This document shows positions 44,072 to 52,522 of a stretch of 64,000 bases of DNA, in pieces. The DNA is from UBA4416 sp040387555 (GTDB lineage: Bacteria; Bacteroidota; Bacteroidia; B-17B0; Aurantibacillaceae): NCBI GenBank assembly GCA_040387555.1, contig JAZKDO010000004.1, forward strand, positions 124,001 through 188,000, written 5' to 3'. The number at the start of each line of letters is the position of its first letter. Positions within the stretch are counted from its first letter, which is position 1. The notes beneath the pieces are model-generated. The model worked only from the letters and a program-made list of their open reading frames with translations, did no database searches and was not told the origin of the DNA. A program made the translations under genes and the position numbers.

Positions 44072-44749
44072 ATGCACATTATTACCAGTAAGGAAGACGA
44101 ATACCTTTATCAGGGCAAGAGGAAGAGACTTGTTGAGCAATTAAAGGAAAAAGGAATTACAAGCCAGGCAGTTTTAAATACTATTTTAAAGATACCACGG
44201 CATTTGTTTTTTGATCAATCTACTGAACGGCCGGCATTATTAGATCATGCTTACTCTGATAAAGCCCTTAAAATAGGGGCAGGACAAACTATTTCTCATC
44301 CATTTACAGTAGCGTTCCAGACAGAAAAATTAAACATAACCAAAGGTGATAAGGTATTAGAAATAGGAACCGGCTGCGGTTATCAAACCGCAGTATTATT
44401 AGAAATGGGTGCTAAAGTGTTTTCTATTGAGCGTCAAAAGGAATTATTTGATAAGACGAAGATTTTTTTACCCTTAATCGGATATAAAGGTGCCAAGCTT
44501 GTTTACGGAGATGGCTACAAAGGATTACCTCAATTTGCTCCATTTAATAAAATTATTGTTACCGCCGCAGCACCTTACATTCCTCAGGATTTACTGTCAC
44601 AACTAGTAATTGGAGGTATTCTTGTGATACCTTTGGGAGAAGGTGAAGAGCAAGTTATGAATGTTATAATTAAAAAAACAGGCACTGAATTTGTCAAGCA
44701 GGCTTTCGGAAAATTTAAATTTGTTCCGATGCTACAAAACAAGGAATAA
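44072..44749 (+). CDS. pcm: Protein-L-isoaspartate O-methyltransferase
   Basis: A 225-residue SAM-dependent enzyme that starts repair of isoaspartyl residues in aged proteins. It has IPRHLFFD at the N-terminus, the active-site segment IGAGQTISHPFTVAFQTE, the SAM-binding motif VLEIGTGCGYQTAVL, and YGDGYKGLPQFAPFNKIIVTAAAP. These match Pcm throughout and the length is normal. The frame could extend two codons to a TTG; ATG is preferred. It diverges from the Gfo/Idh/MocA gene. Confidence 0.94.
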   Translation: MHIITSKEDEYLYQGKRKRLVEQLKEKGITSQAVLNTILKIPRHLFFDQSTERPALLDHAYSDKALKIGAGQTISHPFTVAFQTEKLNITKGDKVLEIGTGCGYQTAVLLEMGAKVFSIERQKELFDKTKIFLPLIGYKGAKLVYGDGYKGLPQFAPFNKIIVTAAAPYIPQDLLSQLVIGGILVIPLGEGEEQVMNVIIKKTGTEFVKQAFGKFKFVPMLQNKE

Positions 44750-44783
44750 AATTATTAACGACATTTGTGTTAACAATTAATTG

Positions 44784-44812
44784 TTGGTAACCGCAAAATA
44801 ATTGTAATTTCG
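44784..44812 (+). promoter_or_regulatory. Promoter for the outer-membrane barrel gene
   Basis: TTG at 44784-44786, an 18-base spacer and TAATTTCG at 44805-44812 (one mismatch to TAnnTTTG). The leader of about 70 bases contains an ACAA-type repeat. Confidence 0.5.
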
Positions 44813-44838
44813 CCCACTATAATATTACACAAATTTGT

Positions 44839-44880
44839 AAAACAAACAATAACAAACAAACAAACAAACAAAAACAAACA
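44839..44880 (+). repeat. ACAA-type simple repeat in an mRNA leader
   Basis: A tract made almost only of A and C, with the unit ACAA or CAAA repeated (for example ACAAACAAACAAACAAACAA), lying just before the ATG of the barrel gene at 44884. On the mRNA it is free of G and nearly of U, so it should be unstructured. Confidence 0.8.
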
Positions 44881-44883
44881 ATT

Positions 44884-45750
44884 ATGAAAAAATCAATCGC
44901 TCTAGTAGCTTTAGCATTTGGTGTAACCTCTGCTTTTGCGCAGCTTTCAACAAGAGAAAACGATGAGAACGTTATTAAATACGGTGCTAGACCAAAAGCT
45001 GGTGACATGGCCTTCGTATTAGGTACTTCTATCGCATCTGATTCAGGTATGACTGCAAAGTTATTTTCCGGAAATGCATTACAGTCAGGTAACATTTTAA
45101 CTTACAAGTTCTACAAAACTGATGATTTAGTTATCCGTGCAGGTGTACGTTTAAAAAACAAAAACTTAACAGTTAAAGGTACTGCTGCAGATTCTTCAGC
45201 TATTTATCAGCCATTTACTTCGCCTTTAGATCCTACTTATAATAATTTCTCTGACGTAAAAGATAAGTCTGTAGAAAGAATGTGGGAAATTGTACCAGGT
45301 GTTGAGAAGCACTTTTTAGCAAGTAATATTTTTGATGCTTATGTAGGTGCTGATTTATATTTAGGATTCGGTAGCGATAGAACAACAAAAAATTACACAT
45401 ACCAGAATGGTGATAAAATGAATACTTCAAGAAAAACTAACACTACTAATGTAGGTATTGGTTTAATTTCTGGTTTCAATGTGTTTTTAGGTCATTTACC
45501 AATGTCTTTAGGTTTAGAGTATGGATGGAATGCTAAATGGACTTTTGGTGGTGTTACTAAAGTTAAAGAAGAAAGATCAATTGCTGCTTCTGCTGCAAGT
45601 GATTATAGCGTAACTTACAAAGAAGAGTCTTCAACTAATAATGTTGGTACAACTAACGCAAAATACTCTAAATTAAAAAGAAGAGAATTCAATGCTGATT
45701 CTAACCAGGATGTAAGAGTAGTTCTTCATATTTATTTCGCAAGAAAATAA
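44884..45750 (+). CDS. Predicted outer-membrane beta-barrel protein
   Basis: A 288-residue protein with a clear Sec signal peptide (MKKSIALVALAFGVTSAFAQ). The mature part consists of alternating amphipathic strands with aromatic girdles and ends in VRVVLHIYFARK, which resembles a final barrel strand. KPKAGDMAF-like and LPMSLGLEYGWNAKWTFGG segments are typical of Bacteroidota barrel proteins. No specific family is recognised. The leader and promoter suggest strong expression. It is followed 41 bases later by a lipoprotein gene on the same strand, and the pair ends at one terminator. Confidence 0.75.
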   Translation: MKKSIALVALAFGVTSAFAQLSTRENDENVIKYGARPKAGDMAFVLGTSIASDSGMTAKLFSGNALQSGNILTYKFYKTDDLVIRAGVRLKNKNLTVKGTAADSSAIYQPFTSPLDPTYNNFSDVKDKSVERMWEIVPGVEKHFLASNIFDAYVGADLYLGFGSDRTTKNYTYQNGDKMNTSRKTNTTNVGIGLISGFNVFLGHLPMSLGLEYGWNAKWTFGGVTKVKEERSIAASAASDYSVTYKEESSTNNVGTTNAKYSKLKRREFNADSNQDVRVVLHIYFARK

Positions 45751-45791
45751 ATAGCAAAAACACTTATTAATAATACTTAAAAAGAATACAT

Positions 45792-46199
45792 ATGAAAAAA
45801 ACATTAATATTAGGCGCTTTTTCGATATTGTTGTTCGCTAGTTCTTGTACTTTGCGTAACAAATCAATATCTGGCGCAACGCTGGAAGCCAGAGTGAACT
45901 TTCAAAGTTCAGATTTGGAGTATGTAGGTGAAGTAAACGGTACAGCAACTCAATATTATATCTTAGGGATACCATACGGTGGAAGAAGATATCATACTGC
46001 TAGTACTTCTGGTAGCTTAATCAACACTCAAGCTTTTGACAGAGCATATAACAATGCGTTATATGATGCTTTAAATCAAAAGCCGGATGCTGATTTCGTT
46101 TTGCCTCTTTCATCTGAAAGCACAACTAATCAAGCTTTCTTAGGAAGAAAAGTAACTCTTAACATCAGAGCGAAAGCGTTCAAAATCAAAACAAAATAA
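45792..46199 (+). CDS. Small lipoprotein, function unknown
   Basis: A 135-residue lipoprotein (signal ending LLFASSC). The mature part has FQSSDLEYVGEVNGTATQYYILGIPYGG followed by a helix AFDRAYNNALYDALNQKPDADF and VLPLSSES. The strand-helix-strand pattern recalls small Bacteroidota lipoproteins of the DUF6567 or TRL-like type, but I am not sure of the family. It is co-directional with the barrel gene, 41 bases apart, and shares its terminator, so the two may form one surface complex. Confidence 0.75.
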   Translation: MKKTLILGAFSILLFASSCTLRNKSISGATLEARVNFQSSDLEYVGEVNGTATQYYILGIPYGGRRYHTASTSGSLINTQAFDRAYNNALYDALNQKPDADFVLPLSSESTTNQAFLGRKVTLNIRAKAFKIKTK

Positions 46200-46217
46200 T
46201 CTAATTACTTTGTTAAT

Positions 46218-46257
46218 AAAAAAAGACCCACACCAAATTTGTTGTGGGTCTTTTTTT
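46218..46257 (+). terminator. Strong intrinsic terminator after the barrel-lipoprotein unit
   Basis: A perfect 15-bp stem (AAAAAAAGACCCACA / TGTGGGTCTTTTTTT) with a 10-base loop. Confidence 0.9.
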
Positions 46258-46287
46258 TAAATTTATAAAAATATTTTAGTGTTGAAA

Positions 46288-47124
46288 ATGAAAAAAATAA
46301 AGCTATTGTTTCTTGCTATTACTACAGTAATAGCATCATCTTTTATATTTAGTTGCAAAAAAGATAAAGATTCTAAACCTATTATTACAATTTCTCCTAA
46401 CTCACTTCATTTAGGTGGCAAAGTTGGAGACCTGGTTATATTTAATGTTAGCGTGAGTTCTGATGTAGCATTAAGTAAAGTGGTTATTAAAGGACAACCA
46501 GACAATGAAACACCTACCGTTTTATTAGATACTGCTATTTTAACAAAATCAACATCGTTTACTTTTTATTACCGAATACCTGCAAGTCTTGCGGGAAAGT
46601 CAATTCTTTTTCTTTTCAGAGCCGAGAATCAAAATGGAATTGCCAATGAAAATTTTAGCAGATTATACGTTGCTTCTCTACCAGTTAGTCAAGCTAAATT
46701 ATTAACCGAAACTACCGGACATAGAATGTATTCTGCTTATTCTATTAACGCAGATGCTTATAATTTAGAATTAAATACATCTGAATATTCTTTAACTGCA
46801 GATACTGCATCAAGAGATATTCAGGATCGTTCCACCAGTGATATATTATCTGCTAATTGGAAATCTCCCGCAGGTGGTAAATTTGTTATATTTGCTTCAG
46901 GATCTACAGCTTTTGATTATGCTAATGCAACTGATTCTACTGCAATTAATTCATATAATTCAGGTGTAAAATCTGATCTTTTGAATGGTGTCCAGGTAAA
47001 TGATATTATCATTACTAAATTTGGAAGCGTAACTTCCGCAAAATATGCAGTGATAAGAATATCTGGTATAGTTGATAATCCTGGTAATACTACTGATTAC
47101 TACGAATTTAATATAAAAAAATAA
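46288..47124 (+). CDS. Lipoprotein with Ig-like region, function unknown
   Basis: A 278-residue lipoprotein (MKKIKLLFLAITTVIASSFIFSC followed by KKDKD). The mature half nearest the membrane (about 30-130) looks like an Ig/cadherin-like beta-sandwich (VVIKGQPDNETPTVLLDTA), and the second half has GHRMYSAYSINADAYNLE and a final YAVIRISGIVDNPGNTTDYYEF. No enzyme motif. A GTG start three codons earlier is possible, but the ATG fits the signal peptide better. It has its own downstream terminator. Confidence 0.75.
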   Translation: MKKIKLLFLAITTVIASSFIFSCKKDKDSKPIITISPNSLHLGGKVGDLVIFNVSVSSDVALSKVVIKGQPDNETPTVLLDTAILTKSTSFTFYYRIPASLAGKSILFLFRAENQNGIANENFSRLYVASLPVSQAKLLTETTGHRMYSAYSINADAYNLELNTSEYSLTADTASRDIQDRSTSDILSANWKSPAGGKFVIFASGSTAFDYANATDSTAINSYNSGVKSDLLNGVQVNDIIITKFGSVTSAKYAVIRISGIVDNPGNTTDYYEFNIKK

Positions 47125-47147
47125 GTATCTTATTTCCAGGTCATTTC

Positions 47148-47176
47148 AAACCCTGCTTAAAATAGCGGGGTTTTTT
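47148..47176 (+). terminator. Intrinsic terminator after the Ig-like lipoprotein gene
   Basis: Stem AAACCCTGCT / AGCGGGGTTT (one G-T pair) with a 6-base loop and a T6 tail. Confidence 0.75.
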
Positions 47177-47240
47177 ATTGTATAGTTTAATCCTGTCATA
47201 AATACTTTTGTTCTATAATATTTTATTAGTTTATAAATAC

Positions 47241-47248
47241 TAAATTTG
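47241..47248 (+). promoter_or_regulatory. Putative -7 box (TAAATTTG) for the deoxyhypusine-synthase-like gene
   Basis: Perfect TAnnTTTG, 19 bases before the ATG at 47268. No -33 box at normal spacing. Confidence 0.4.
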
Positions 47249-47267
47249 TCTCACAAAAAAAACTATT

Positions 47268-48254
47268 ATGTCATCAGCAGCCAACAAAGGACCTATTTCT
47301 AAATTTATAGAAACACATTATAAACATTTTAATGCAGCAGCTCTTGTTGATGCAGCAAAAGGATACGAAACTCATTTAACTGAAGGTGGTAAAATGATGG
47401 TGACGTTAGCAGGAGCTATGAGTACCGCCGAACTTGGTAAATCTTTGGCAGAGATGATCCGTCAGGGTAAGATTGATATTATTTCTTGTACAGGTGCAAA
47501 CCTGGAAGAAGATATAATGAATTTAGTAGCTCATAGCCATTACAAGCGTGTACCTAACTATCGTGACCTTTCTCCTCAGGAAGAATGGGATTTATTAGAA
47601 AATCATTATAACCGCGTAACAGATACCTGTATTCCTGAAGAAGAAGCGTTCCGTCGCTTACAAAAACATATTTATAAAATTTGGAAAGATGCGGACACAG
47701 CAGGTGAGCGCTATTTTCCTCATGAGTTTATGTACAAAATTCTGAACAGCGGAGAATTAAAACAGTATTATGAAATTGACCCTAAAGACAGTTGGATGCT
47801 TGCCGCAGCAGAGCGTAATTTACCAATCGTAGTTCCTGGTTGGGAGGATAGCACCATGGGAAATATTTTTGCTTCGTATGTGATTAAAGGAGAGATCAAA
47901 GCAAGTACCATGAAAAGTGGAATTGAGTACATGACATGGCTTGCCGATTGGTATCCGAAAAATAGTGAAGGTAAAGGTATTGGGTTTTTTCAAATTGGAG
48001 GTGGTATCGCTGGTGATTTTCCTATCTGTGTTGTACCGATGTTGTATCAGGATATGGAAATGCATGACGTTCCTTTCTGGAGTTATTTTTGCCAGATTTC
48101 AGATTCAACAACTTCTTATGGTTCTTATTCTGGTGCGGTGCCAAATGAAAAAATTACATGGGGTAAGCTAGATATTCAAACGCCAAAATTTATTGTAGAA
48201 AGCGATGCAACGATTGTTGCGCCTTTAATATTCTCATGGGTTTTGGGTTGGTAG
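47268..48254 (+). CDS. Deoxyhypusine-synthase-like enzyme (probable homospermidine/polyamine synthase)
   Basis: A 328-residue protein of the deoxyhypusine synthase (DHS) family. The NAD-binding and spermidine-site regions are visible: TLAGAMSTAELGKSLAEMIRQG, ISCTGANLEEDIMNL, GWEDSTMGNIFASYV, QIGGGIAGDFPICVVPML and SDSTTSYGSYSGA. The catalytic lysine that carries the aminobutyl imine is present (Lys300 in ITWGKLD). Eukaryotic and archaeal DHS modifies eIF5A, which bacteria lack; bacterial DHS-like enzymes are thought to make homospermidine or another polyamine. The gene is flanked by its own promoter box and a terminator and has no polyamine gene beside it. Confidence 0.9.
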   Translation: MSSAANKGPISKFIETHYKHFNAAALVDAAKGYETHLTEGGKMMVTLAGAMSTAELGKSLAEMIRQGKIDIISCTGANLEEDIMNLVAHSHYKRVPNYRDLSPQEEWDLLENHYNRVTDTCIPEEEAFRRLQKHIYKIWKDADTAGERYFPHEFMYKILNSGELKQYYEIDPKDSWMLAAAERNLPIVVPGWEDSTMGNIFASYVIKGEIKASTMKSGIEYMTWLADWYPKNSEGKGIGFFQIGGGIAGDFPICVVPMLYQDMEMHDVPFWSYFCQISDSTTSYGSYSGAVPNEKITWGKLDIQTPKFIVESDATIVAPLIFSWVLGW

Positions 48255-48272
48255 TCAGAAAAAAATAAATAT

Positions 48273-48309
48273 AAAAAAATCCTTTCGTGAATTCGAAAGG
48301 ATTTTTTTT
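48273..48309. terminator. Bidirectional terminator between the DHS-like gene and lon
   Basis: Stem AAAAAAATCCTTTCG / CGAAAGGATTTTTTT with a 6-base loop, symmetric enough to stop both convergent transcripts. Confidence 0.9.
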
Positions 48310-48327
48310 GTTAATGGAATAAGTTAT

Positions 48328-50745
48328 TTATTTGAGTAGTGCCAATTGCAATACTTCCGTCATTTTGGTGATGTATTTAAAATTTAAGCCTTTTAAATAA
48401 TCGGCTTTAATGTCATCCACATCTTTTTTGTTATCAGCACATAATATAATTTCTTTAATGCCTGCACGTTTTGCTGCGAGTATTTTCTCTTTAATTCCGC
48501 CCACAGGCAATACTTTACCGCGCAAAGTAATTTCACCTGTCATGGCTAAATTCTTTTTAACCTTACGTTTTGTTAAAGCAGAAACTAACGAAGTTAACAT
48601 TGCGATACCAGCACTTGGGCCATCTTTTGGAGTTGCTCCTTCCGGCACATGGATATGTATATTATAGTTCTCGAAAACGTCTGATGAAATATTAAATTCG
48701 TCATCATGAGCTTTAATAAACTCCAGGGCAAGCGTTGCGCTTTCTTTCATTACTTCTCCCAAATTACCTGTTAGGGTTAACTTAGCCCCTTTTCCTTTAG
48801 ATAAACTGGTTTCAATATATAAAATATCTCCCCCAACCTGAGTCCACGCTAAACCGGTAACAACGCCCACTACATCATTTCCCTGATATTTTGCTTTTTC
48901 GTGAGATGGGCCTAATATTTTTGCGATCATATCCTCATTGATCTTCGGAAGAACCTGTTTTTTTACAACGTGTACCGCAACATAACGGGCAATCTTTGAA
49001 ATTCGTTTTTCCAAATGACGAACACCGCTTTCGGCTGTATAATTTTCGATGATAAATTCCAACTGTTTATCAGATAATTTCAGTTGTGATTTTTTTAATC
49101 CGTTATCTTCAATTTGTTTTGACAACAAATGTTGTTTGGCAATTTCAACTTTCTCTTCAACCGTGTATCCACTTACGTCTATAATTTCCATACGGTCGCG
49201 TAAAGCTGGCTGTATGGTTGCTAAATTATTACAAGTAGCTATAAATAATATTTTACTTAAGTCGTAATCATTTTCGAGAAAATTATCATAGAATGTTGAA
49301 TTTTGTTCAGGATCCAATACTTCCAGTAACGCCGACGACGGATCGCCATGGTAATCATTTCCTACTTTATCAATTTCATCTAAAATAAATACAGGATTAG
49401 AAGATTGTACTTTTTTTAAGTTTTGCAATATACGTCCAGGCATAGCGCCAATATAGGTTTTACGATGGCCGCGGATTTCGCTTTCGTCTTTTAAACCTCC
49501 TAAACTCATGCGAACATATTTTCTATTTAACGCTTTCGCAATACTTCTTCCCAAGGATGTTTTACCAACACCAGGAGGTCCATATAAACAAAGAATAGGA
49601 GCTTTTAAATCACCTTTTAATTTTAATACCGCTAAATGTTCTAAAATACGCTCTTTAACTTTTTCCAAGCCAAAATGATCATGGTTTAAAGTCATTTCAG
49701 CATGCTTCAAATCAAAGTTATCAGTTGTATATTCTCCCCATGGTAAATCCAAAAGAAGTTCTAGATAATTTGTCTGAACACCGAACTCAGGTGAATTTGG
49801 GTTCATTCTTGATAGCTTATGCATTTGCTTTTCAAAAAGTTCGCCAATTTCTTTACTCCATTTCTTGGTTTTTGCACGCGCCCTTAATTCTTCAAATTCC
49901 TGCTCATTTCCTTTTTCCCCAAGTTCTTCCTGAATGGTTTTTATTTGCTGATGCAAAAAATAATCACGTTGCTGTTTATCCAGGTCCACTTTTACTTTAT
50001 CCTGAATCTGGTTCTTTAATTCCAACATGTGAAGGTCTTTACTCAAATGCGCCAAAACCATAGTTGCCCTGTCTTTTAAACTTGGCACTTCCAGCATTCT
50101 TTGCTTTTCTGTAGAACTTGCATTCATGTTTGATGAAATAAAATTCACCATAAAGTTTTGACTCTCAATATTGTTTAAAGCAAAACCGGCTTCTGTAGGA
50201 ATATGCTGCGATTTTTGAATAATTAATAAAGCGGTATCCTTTAAAGTTGACACAATGGCCTGAAATTCTTCGTCATTTTTATCAGGTCTGGTTTCTTCAA
50301 AACGCTCTGTTTTTGCCTGATAATAAGGCTCTGATTGTGTAAACTCCTTTATACGAAAACGTTTTTTTCCCTGTATGATAACCGTCGTATTCCCATCGGG
50401 CATACGAAGCATTTTAATAATTTGAGCTACAGTTCCAACAACATTCAAATCTTCCTGCTGAGGATCCTCAATTGAGTCATTTCTTTGTGTAACAACGCCA
50501 ATCGTTCTATCACCCTTGTAGGCTTCTTTAATTAAACTGATTGATTTATCGCGTCCAACAGTTATTGGAATCACGACACCCGGAAATAATACAGTATTTC
50601 GTAACGGTAAAATTGACAGTATATCTGGTATCTTTTCAGCATGCATGTTATCCTCGTCCTCTGCGGAAAGTAACGGAATAAAGTCACTATCCTCATCAAT
50701 CATTGGATCAAAGGGCATTTTATCAGAATCTTTTAAAAATATCAT
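48328..50745 (-). CDS. lon: ATP-dependent protease Lon
   Basis: A full-length 805-residue Lon. The N-terminal LON substrate-binding domain starts at about residue 42 (LSILPLRNTVLFPGVVIPITVGR), the AAA+ module has Walker A GPPGVGKTSLGRS and Walker B VFILDEIDK, and the protease domain carries catalytic Ser711 in PKDGPSAGIAM and the Lys in GGIKEKILAA (near 754). It degrades damaged and regulatory proteins in the cytoplasm. It diverges from the B12 riboswitch across about 100 bases. No heat-shock promoter could be identified. Confidence 0.97.
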   Translation of the reverse strand: MIFLKDSDKMPFDPMIDEDSDFIPLLSAEDEDNMHAEKIPDILSILPLRNTVLFPGVVIPITVGRDKSISLIKEAYKGDRTIGVVTQRNDSIEDPQQEDLNVVGTVAQIIKMLRMPDGNTTVIIQGKKRFRIKEFTQSEPYYQAKTERFEETRPDKNDEEFQAIVSTLKDTALLIIQKSQHIPTEAGFALNNIESQNFMVNFISSNMNASSTEKQRMLEVPSLKDRATMVLAHLSKDLHMLELKNQIQDKVKVDLDKQQRDYFLHQQIKTIQEELGEKGNEQEFEELRARAKTKKWSKEIGELFEKQMHKLSRMNPNSPEFGVQTNYLELLLDLPWGEYTTDNFDLKHAEMTLNHDHFGLEKVKERILEHLAVLKLKGDLKAPILCLYGPPGVGKTSLGRSIAKALNRKYVRMSLGGLKDESEIRGHRKTYIGAMPGRILQNLKKVQSSNPVFILDEIDKVGNDYHGDPSSALLEVLDPEQNSTFYDNFLENDYDLSKILFIATCNNLATIQPALRDRMEIIDVSGYTVEEKVEIAKQHLLSKQIEDNGLKKSQLKLSDKQLEFIIENYTAESGVRHLEKRISKIARYVAVHVVKKQVLPKINEDMIAKILGPSHEKAKYQGNDVVGVVTGLAWTQVGGDILYIETSLSKGKGAKLTLTGNLGEVMKESATLALEFIKAHDDEFNISSDVFENYNIHIHVPEGATPKDGPSAGIAMLTSLVSALTKRKVKKNLAMTGEITLRGKVLPVGGIKEKILAAKRAGIKEIILCADNKKDVDDIKADYLKGLNFKYITKMTEVLQLALLK

Positions 50746-50847
50746 AAGGTCTTATAATTATGTGATGCAATATACACGATTATTATGCCATTGTTATTTA
50801 AGACTTTGTGTCAGAAGTTATAAATATTACAGATTAAAGGAAATTAG

Positions 50848-50855
50848 TATCTTTG
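50848..50855 (+). promoter_or_regulatory. Putative -7 box (TATCTTTG) in front of the cobalamin riboswitch
   Basis: Perfect TAnnTTTG placed so that transcription begins right at the aptamer's 5' end. No obvious -33 box. Confidence 0.5.
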
Positions 50856-50995
50856 CCAGTGTTGGAAAGGGAAATTGGTGTAAATCCGATACTGTACCCG
50901 CAGCTGTAAGTTCTTAAGAGTTATGCAATATGTCACTGTTTTAAAACGGGAAGGCGCATAACAGAACGAGTCAGAAAACCTGCCAATAAACCAAT
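50856..50995 (+). promoter_or_regulatory. Cobalamin (B12) riboswitch
   Basis: The conserved aptamer pieces occur in order: GGAAAGGGAAATTGGTGTAA, ATCCGATACTGTACCCGC and AGCTGTAAG (core P3-P6 region), then CACTG...CGGGAAGGCG, and the B12 box GAGTCAGAAAACCTGCC at 50968-50984. The order, spacing and strand match the cobalamin riboswitch of adenosylcobalamin type. After it come a short CCAATGTTTGG stretch and 58 bases to the ATG at 51042. In Bacteroidota such elements usually switch off B12 uptake genes when cobalamin is bound, and the controlled gene here is the T9SS surface protein. Confidence 0.93.
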
Positions 50996-51041
50996 GTTTG
51001 GGGTTCGGGAAGAAAATCCATAAAGACATTGTAAAATATCT

Positions 51042-52013
51042 ATGAAGCTGATTTTTTTTGGCAGTTTATTTTTTTGTGCATTTAGTTTAAAATCACAATT
51101 TGCTCCACCGGCAAATCAGGTTGGCACTACTGCTATCTTTAAGGATAGCTCAATCTTTGTATCATGGGCTACTAATTGTAATGTGTCACAAGGACTTCAG
51201 GATATTTCTGTTCCTGTTAGTGGCTATGCAAATGTTGGTGACAGCTCATGCGCTATAGGAATGGCCGGCGTAAATGGTGTTTTAAGTTTGGGAGATGGAG
51301 GTTTTGCAATTTTAAAATTTTCTTCTTTAATTATAGATGGAGCAGGGCCCGATTTTGCCGTATTTGAGAATAGCTTTGATGATACTTTTCTTGAATTGGC
51401 TTTTGTAGAAGTAAGCAGTAATGGTATAGATTTTTTTAGGATTCCAGCTACCAGTAATTCTGATACTGTAACTCAAACAGGGAGTTTTGGGCTAACTGAT
51501 GCAACCAAAATAAATAATCTGGCGGGTAAATACAAAGGCGGATTCGGTACACCTTTTGACCTTTCGGAAATTCCGGATCACCTTTTATTGAATAAGCAAG
51601 CCGTTACACATGTGAAGGTAATTGATGTTGTTGGTTGTATTCAGAATCAGTATTGCACCCGGGATACATATAATCATAAAATAAATGACCCTTGGCCTAC
51701 TGCATTTGGCAGTTGTGGTTTTGACCTTGATGCAGTTGGCGTAATTAATCAGCAGCCTGTGAGTGTTGATGAACTAAAAAAAACATTGGTAAAAATATAT
51801 CCGAACCCTGTAAATGATAACTTGTATGTTCAAGACAATCCTGGAGAATCTTATACTATTAGTATTAATAATATAATGGGTGAAGTGGTTTATCTTTCAG
51901 AAAAAGTGTCTACTAATCCTATTGTCCCGGTTTCTGATTTAATACCGGGAATCTATCTATTGAATATTTCTAAGGGAAATAAAAACCAACAGATCAAGTT
52001 TATTAAGTTATAA
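51042..52013 (+). CDS. B12-riboswitch-controlled surface protein with T9SS sorting domain
   Basis: A 323-residue secreted protein. A signal peptide (MKLIFFGSLFFCAFSLKSQ) precedes a beta-rich domain of about 220 residues with GPDFAVFENSFDDTFLELAF, VEVSSNGIDFFRIPATSN and a Cys-rich CIQNQYCTRDTYNHK segment, then a type A T9SS C-terminal domain (KIYPNPVNDNLYV to QIKFIKL). The N-terminal domain is not one I can name, though similar proteins are annotated as cell surface proteins. Control by a cobalamin riboswitch makes B12 or corrinoid capture at the cell surface the leading inference, similar in role to BtuG/BtuH of gut Bacteroides but without sequence support for homology. No btuB lies beside it. 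Confidence 0.85.
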   Translation: MKLIFFGSLFFCAFSLKSQFAPPANQVGTTAIFKDSSIFVSWATNCNVSQGLQDISVPVSGYANVGDSSCAIGMAGVNGVLSLGDGGFAILKFSSLIIDGAGPDFAVFENSFDDTFLELAFVEVSSNGIDFFRIPATSNSDTVTQTGSFGLTDATKINNLAGKYKGGFGTPFDLSEIPDHLLLNKQAVTHVKVIDVVGCIQNQYCTRDTYNHKINDPWPTAFGSCGFDLDAVGVINQQPVSVDELKKTLVKIYPNPVNDNLYVQDNPGESYTISINNIMGEVVYLSEKVSTNPIVPVSDLIPGIYLLNISKGNKNQQIKFIKL

Positions 52014-52014
52014 T

Positions 52015-52494
52015 TTAACTAAAAAGGTTTTTAAAAGTATCGTAGAAATATAAAAAAACAAAGTACAACGTAAAGCACCAAAAAACTGAAGCTAAACTTA
52101 AATATAGAATAACTTTTCCTTTATGTTTATAAAATCGTTCAGCTAAAAAAGCACCAATTGGTATTGATAAAAGAATAGGGGTAAGTAGCGCGATACCCGT
52201 TAGTCCAAAACGATTTTTAGTTCGAATGACGCGTCTGTTAAATTTAGTAAATATTTTTTTTGGATGTTTGGATGTAAACATTCCCGCTCTTACCTTTTCC
52301 CACCATTTTAATAATCCAGCAAAAACATAAGTAAAAACCACAGTGCCAAAAATGGCTCCAAAACAACTGCTTAGTAGAGCCATGAAGTAATTGGATTTAT
52401 AAATGGCAATAACAGTTGGTATTCCGATTTTAGAAAGGGAAATGGTGCAGGCCAGAGCTGCGGAAATGAATTTCCAGATGTCAGTACTATCCAT
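52015..52494 (-). CDS. Small integral membrane protein, function unknown
   Basis: A 159-residue protein with about four membrane helices (roughly 9-30, 37-62, 96-118 and 126-150) and a basic cytoplasmic loop between helices 2 and 3 (SKHPKKIFTKFNRRVIRTKNRFG). The loop followed by GLTGIALLTPILLSIPIGAFLAERFY vaguely recalls the small multidrug-export-like family COG2426, but the match is weak. It converges on the riboswitch-controlled gene with one base between the stops. Confidence 0.7.
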   Translation of the reverse strand: MDSTDIWKFISAALACTISLSKIGIPTVIAIYKSNYFMALLSSCFGAIFGTVVFTYVFAGLLKWWEKVRAGMFTSKHPKKIFTKFNRRVIRTKNRFGLTGIALLTPILLSIPIGAFLAERFYKHKGKVILYLSLASVFWCFTLYFVFLYFYDTFKNLFS

Positions 52495-52522
52495 GGTTCT
52501 GAGTTAGCAAGCAGATTAAATT

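Noticed and set aside
49725..50063. Plus-strand open frame of 112 residues inside lon
   Set aside because: Antisense to the conserved Lon N-terminal region, with no promoter, leader or domain.
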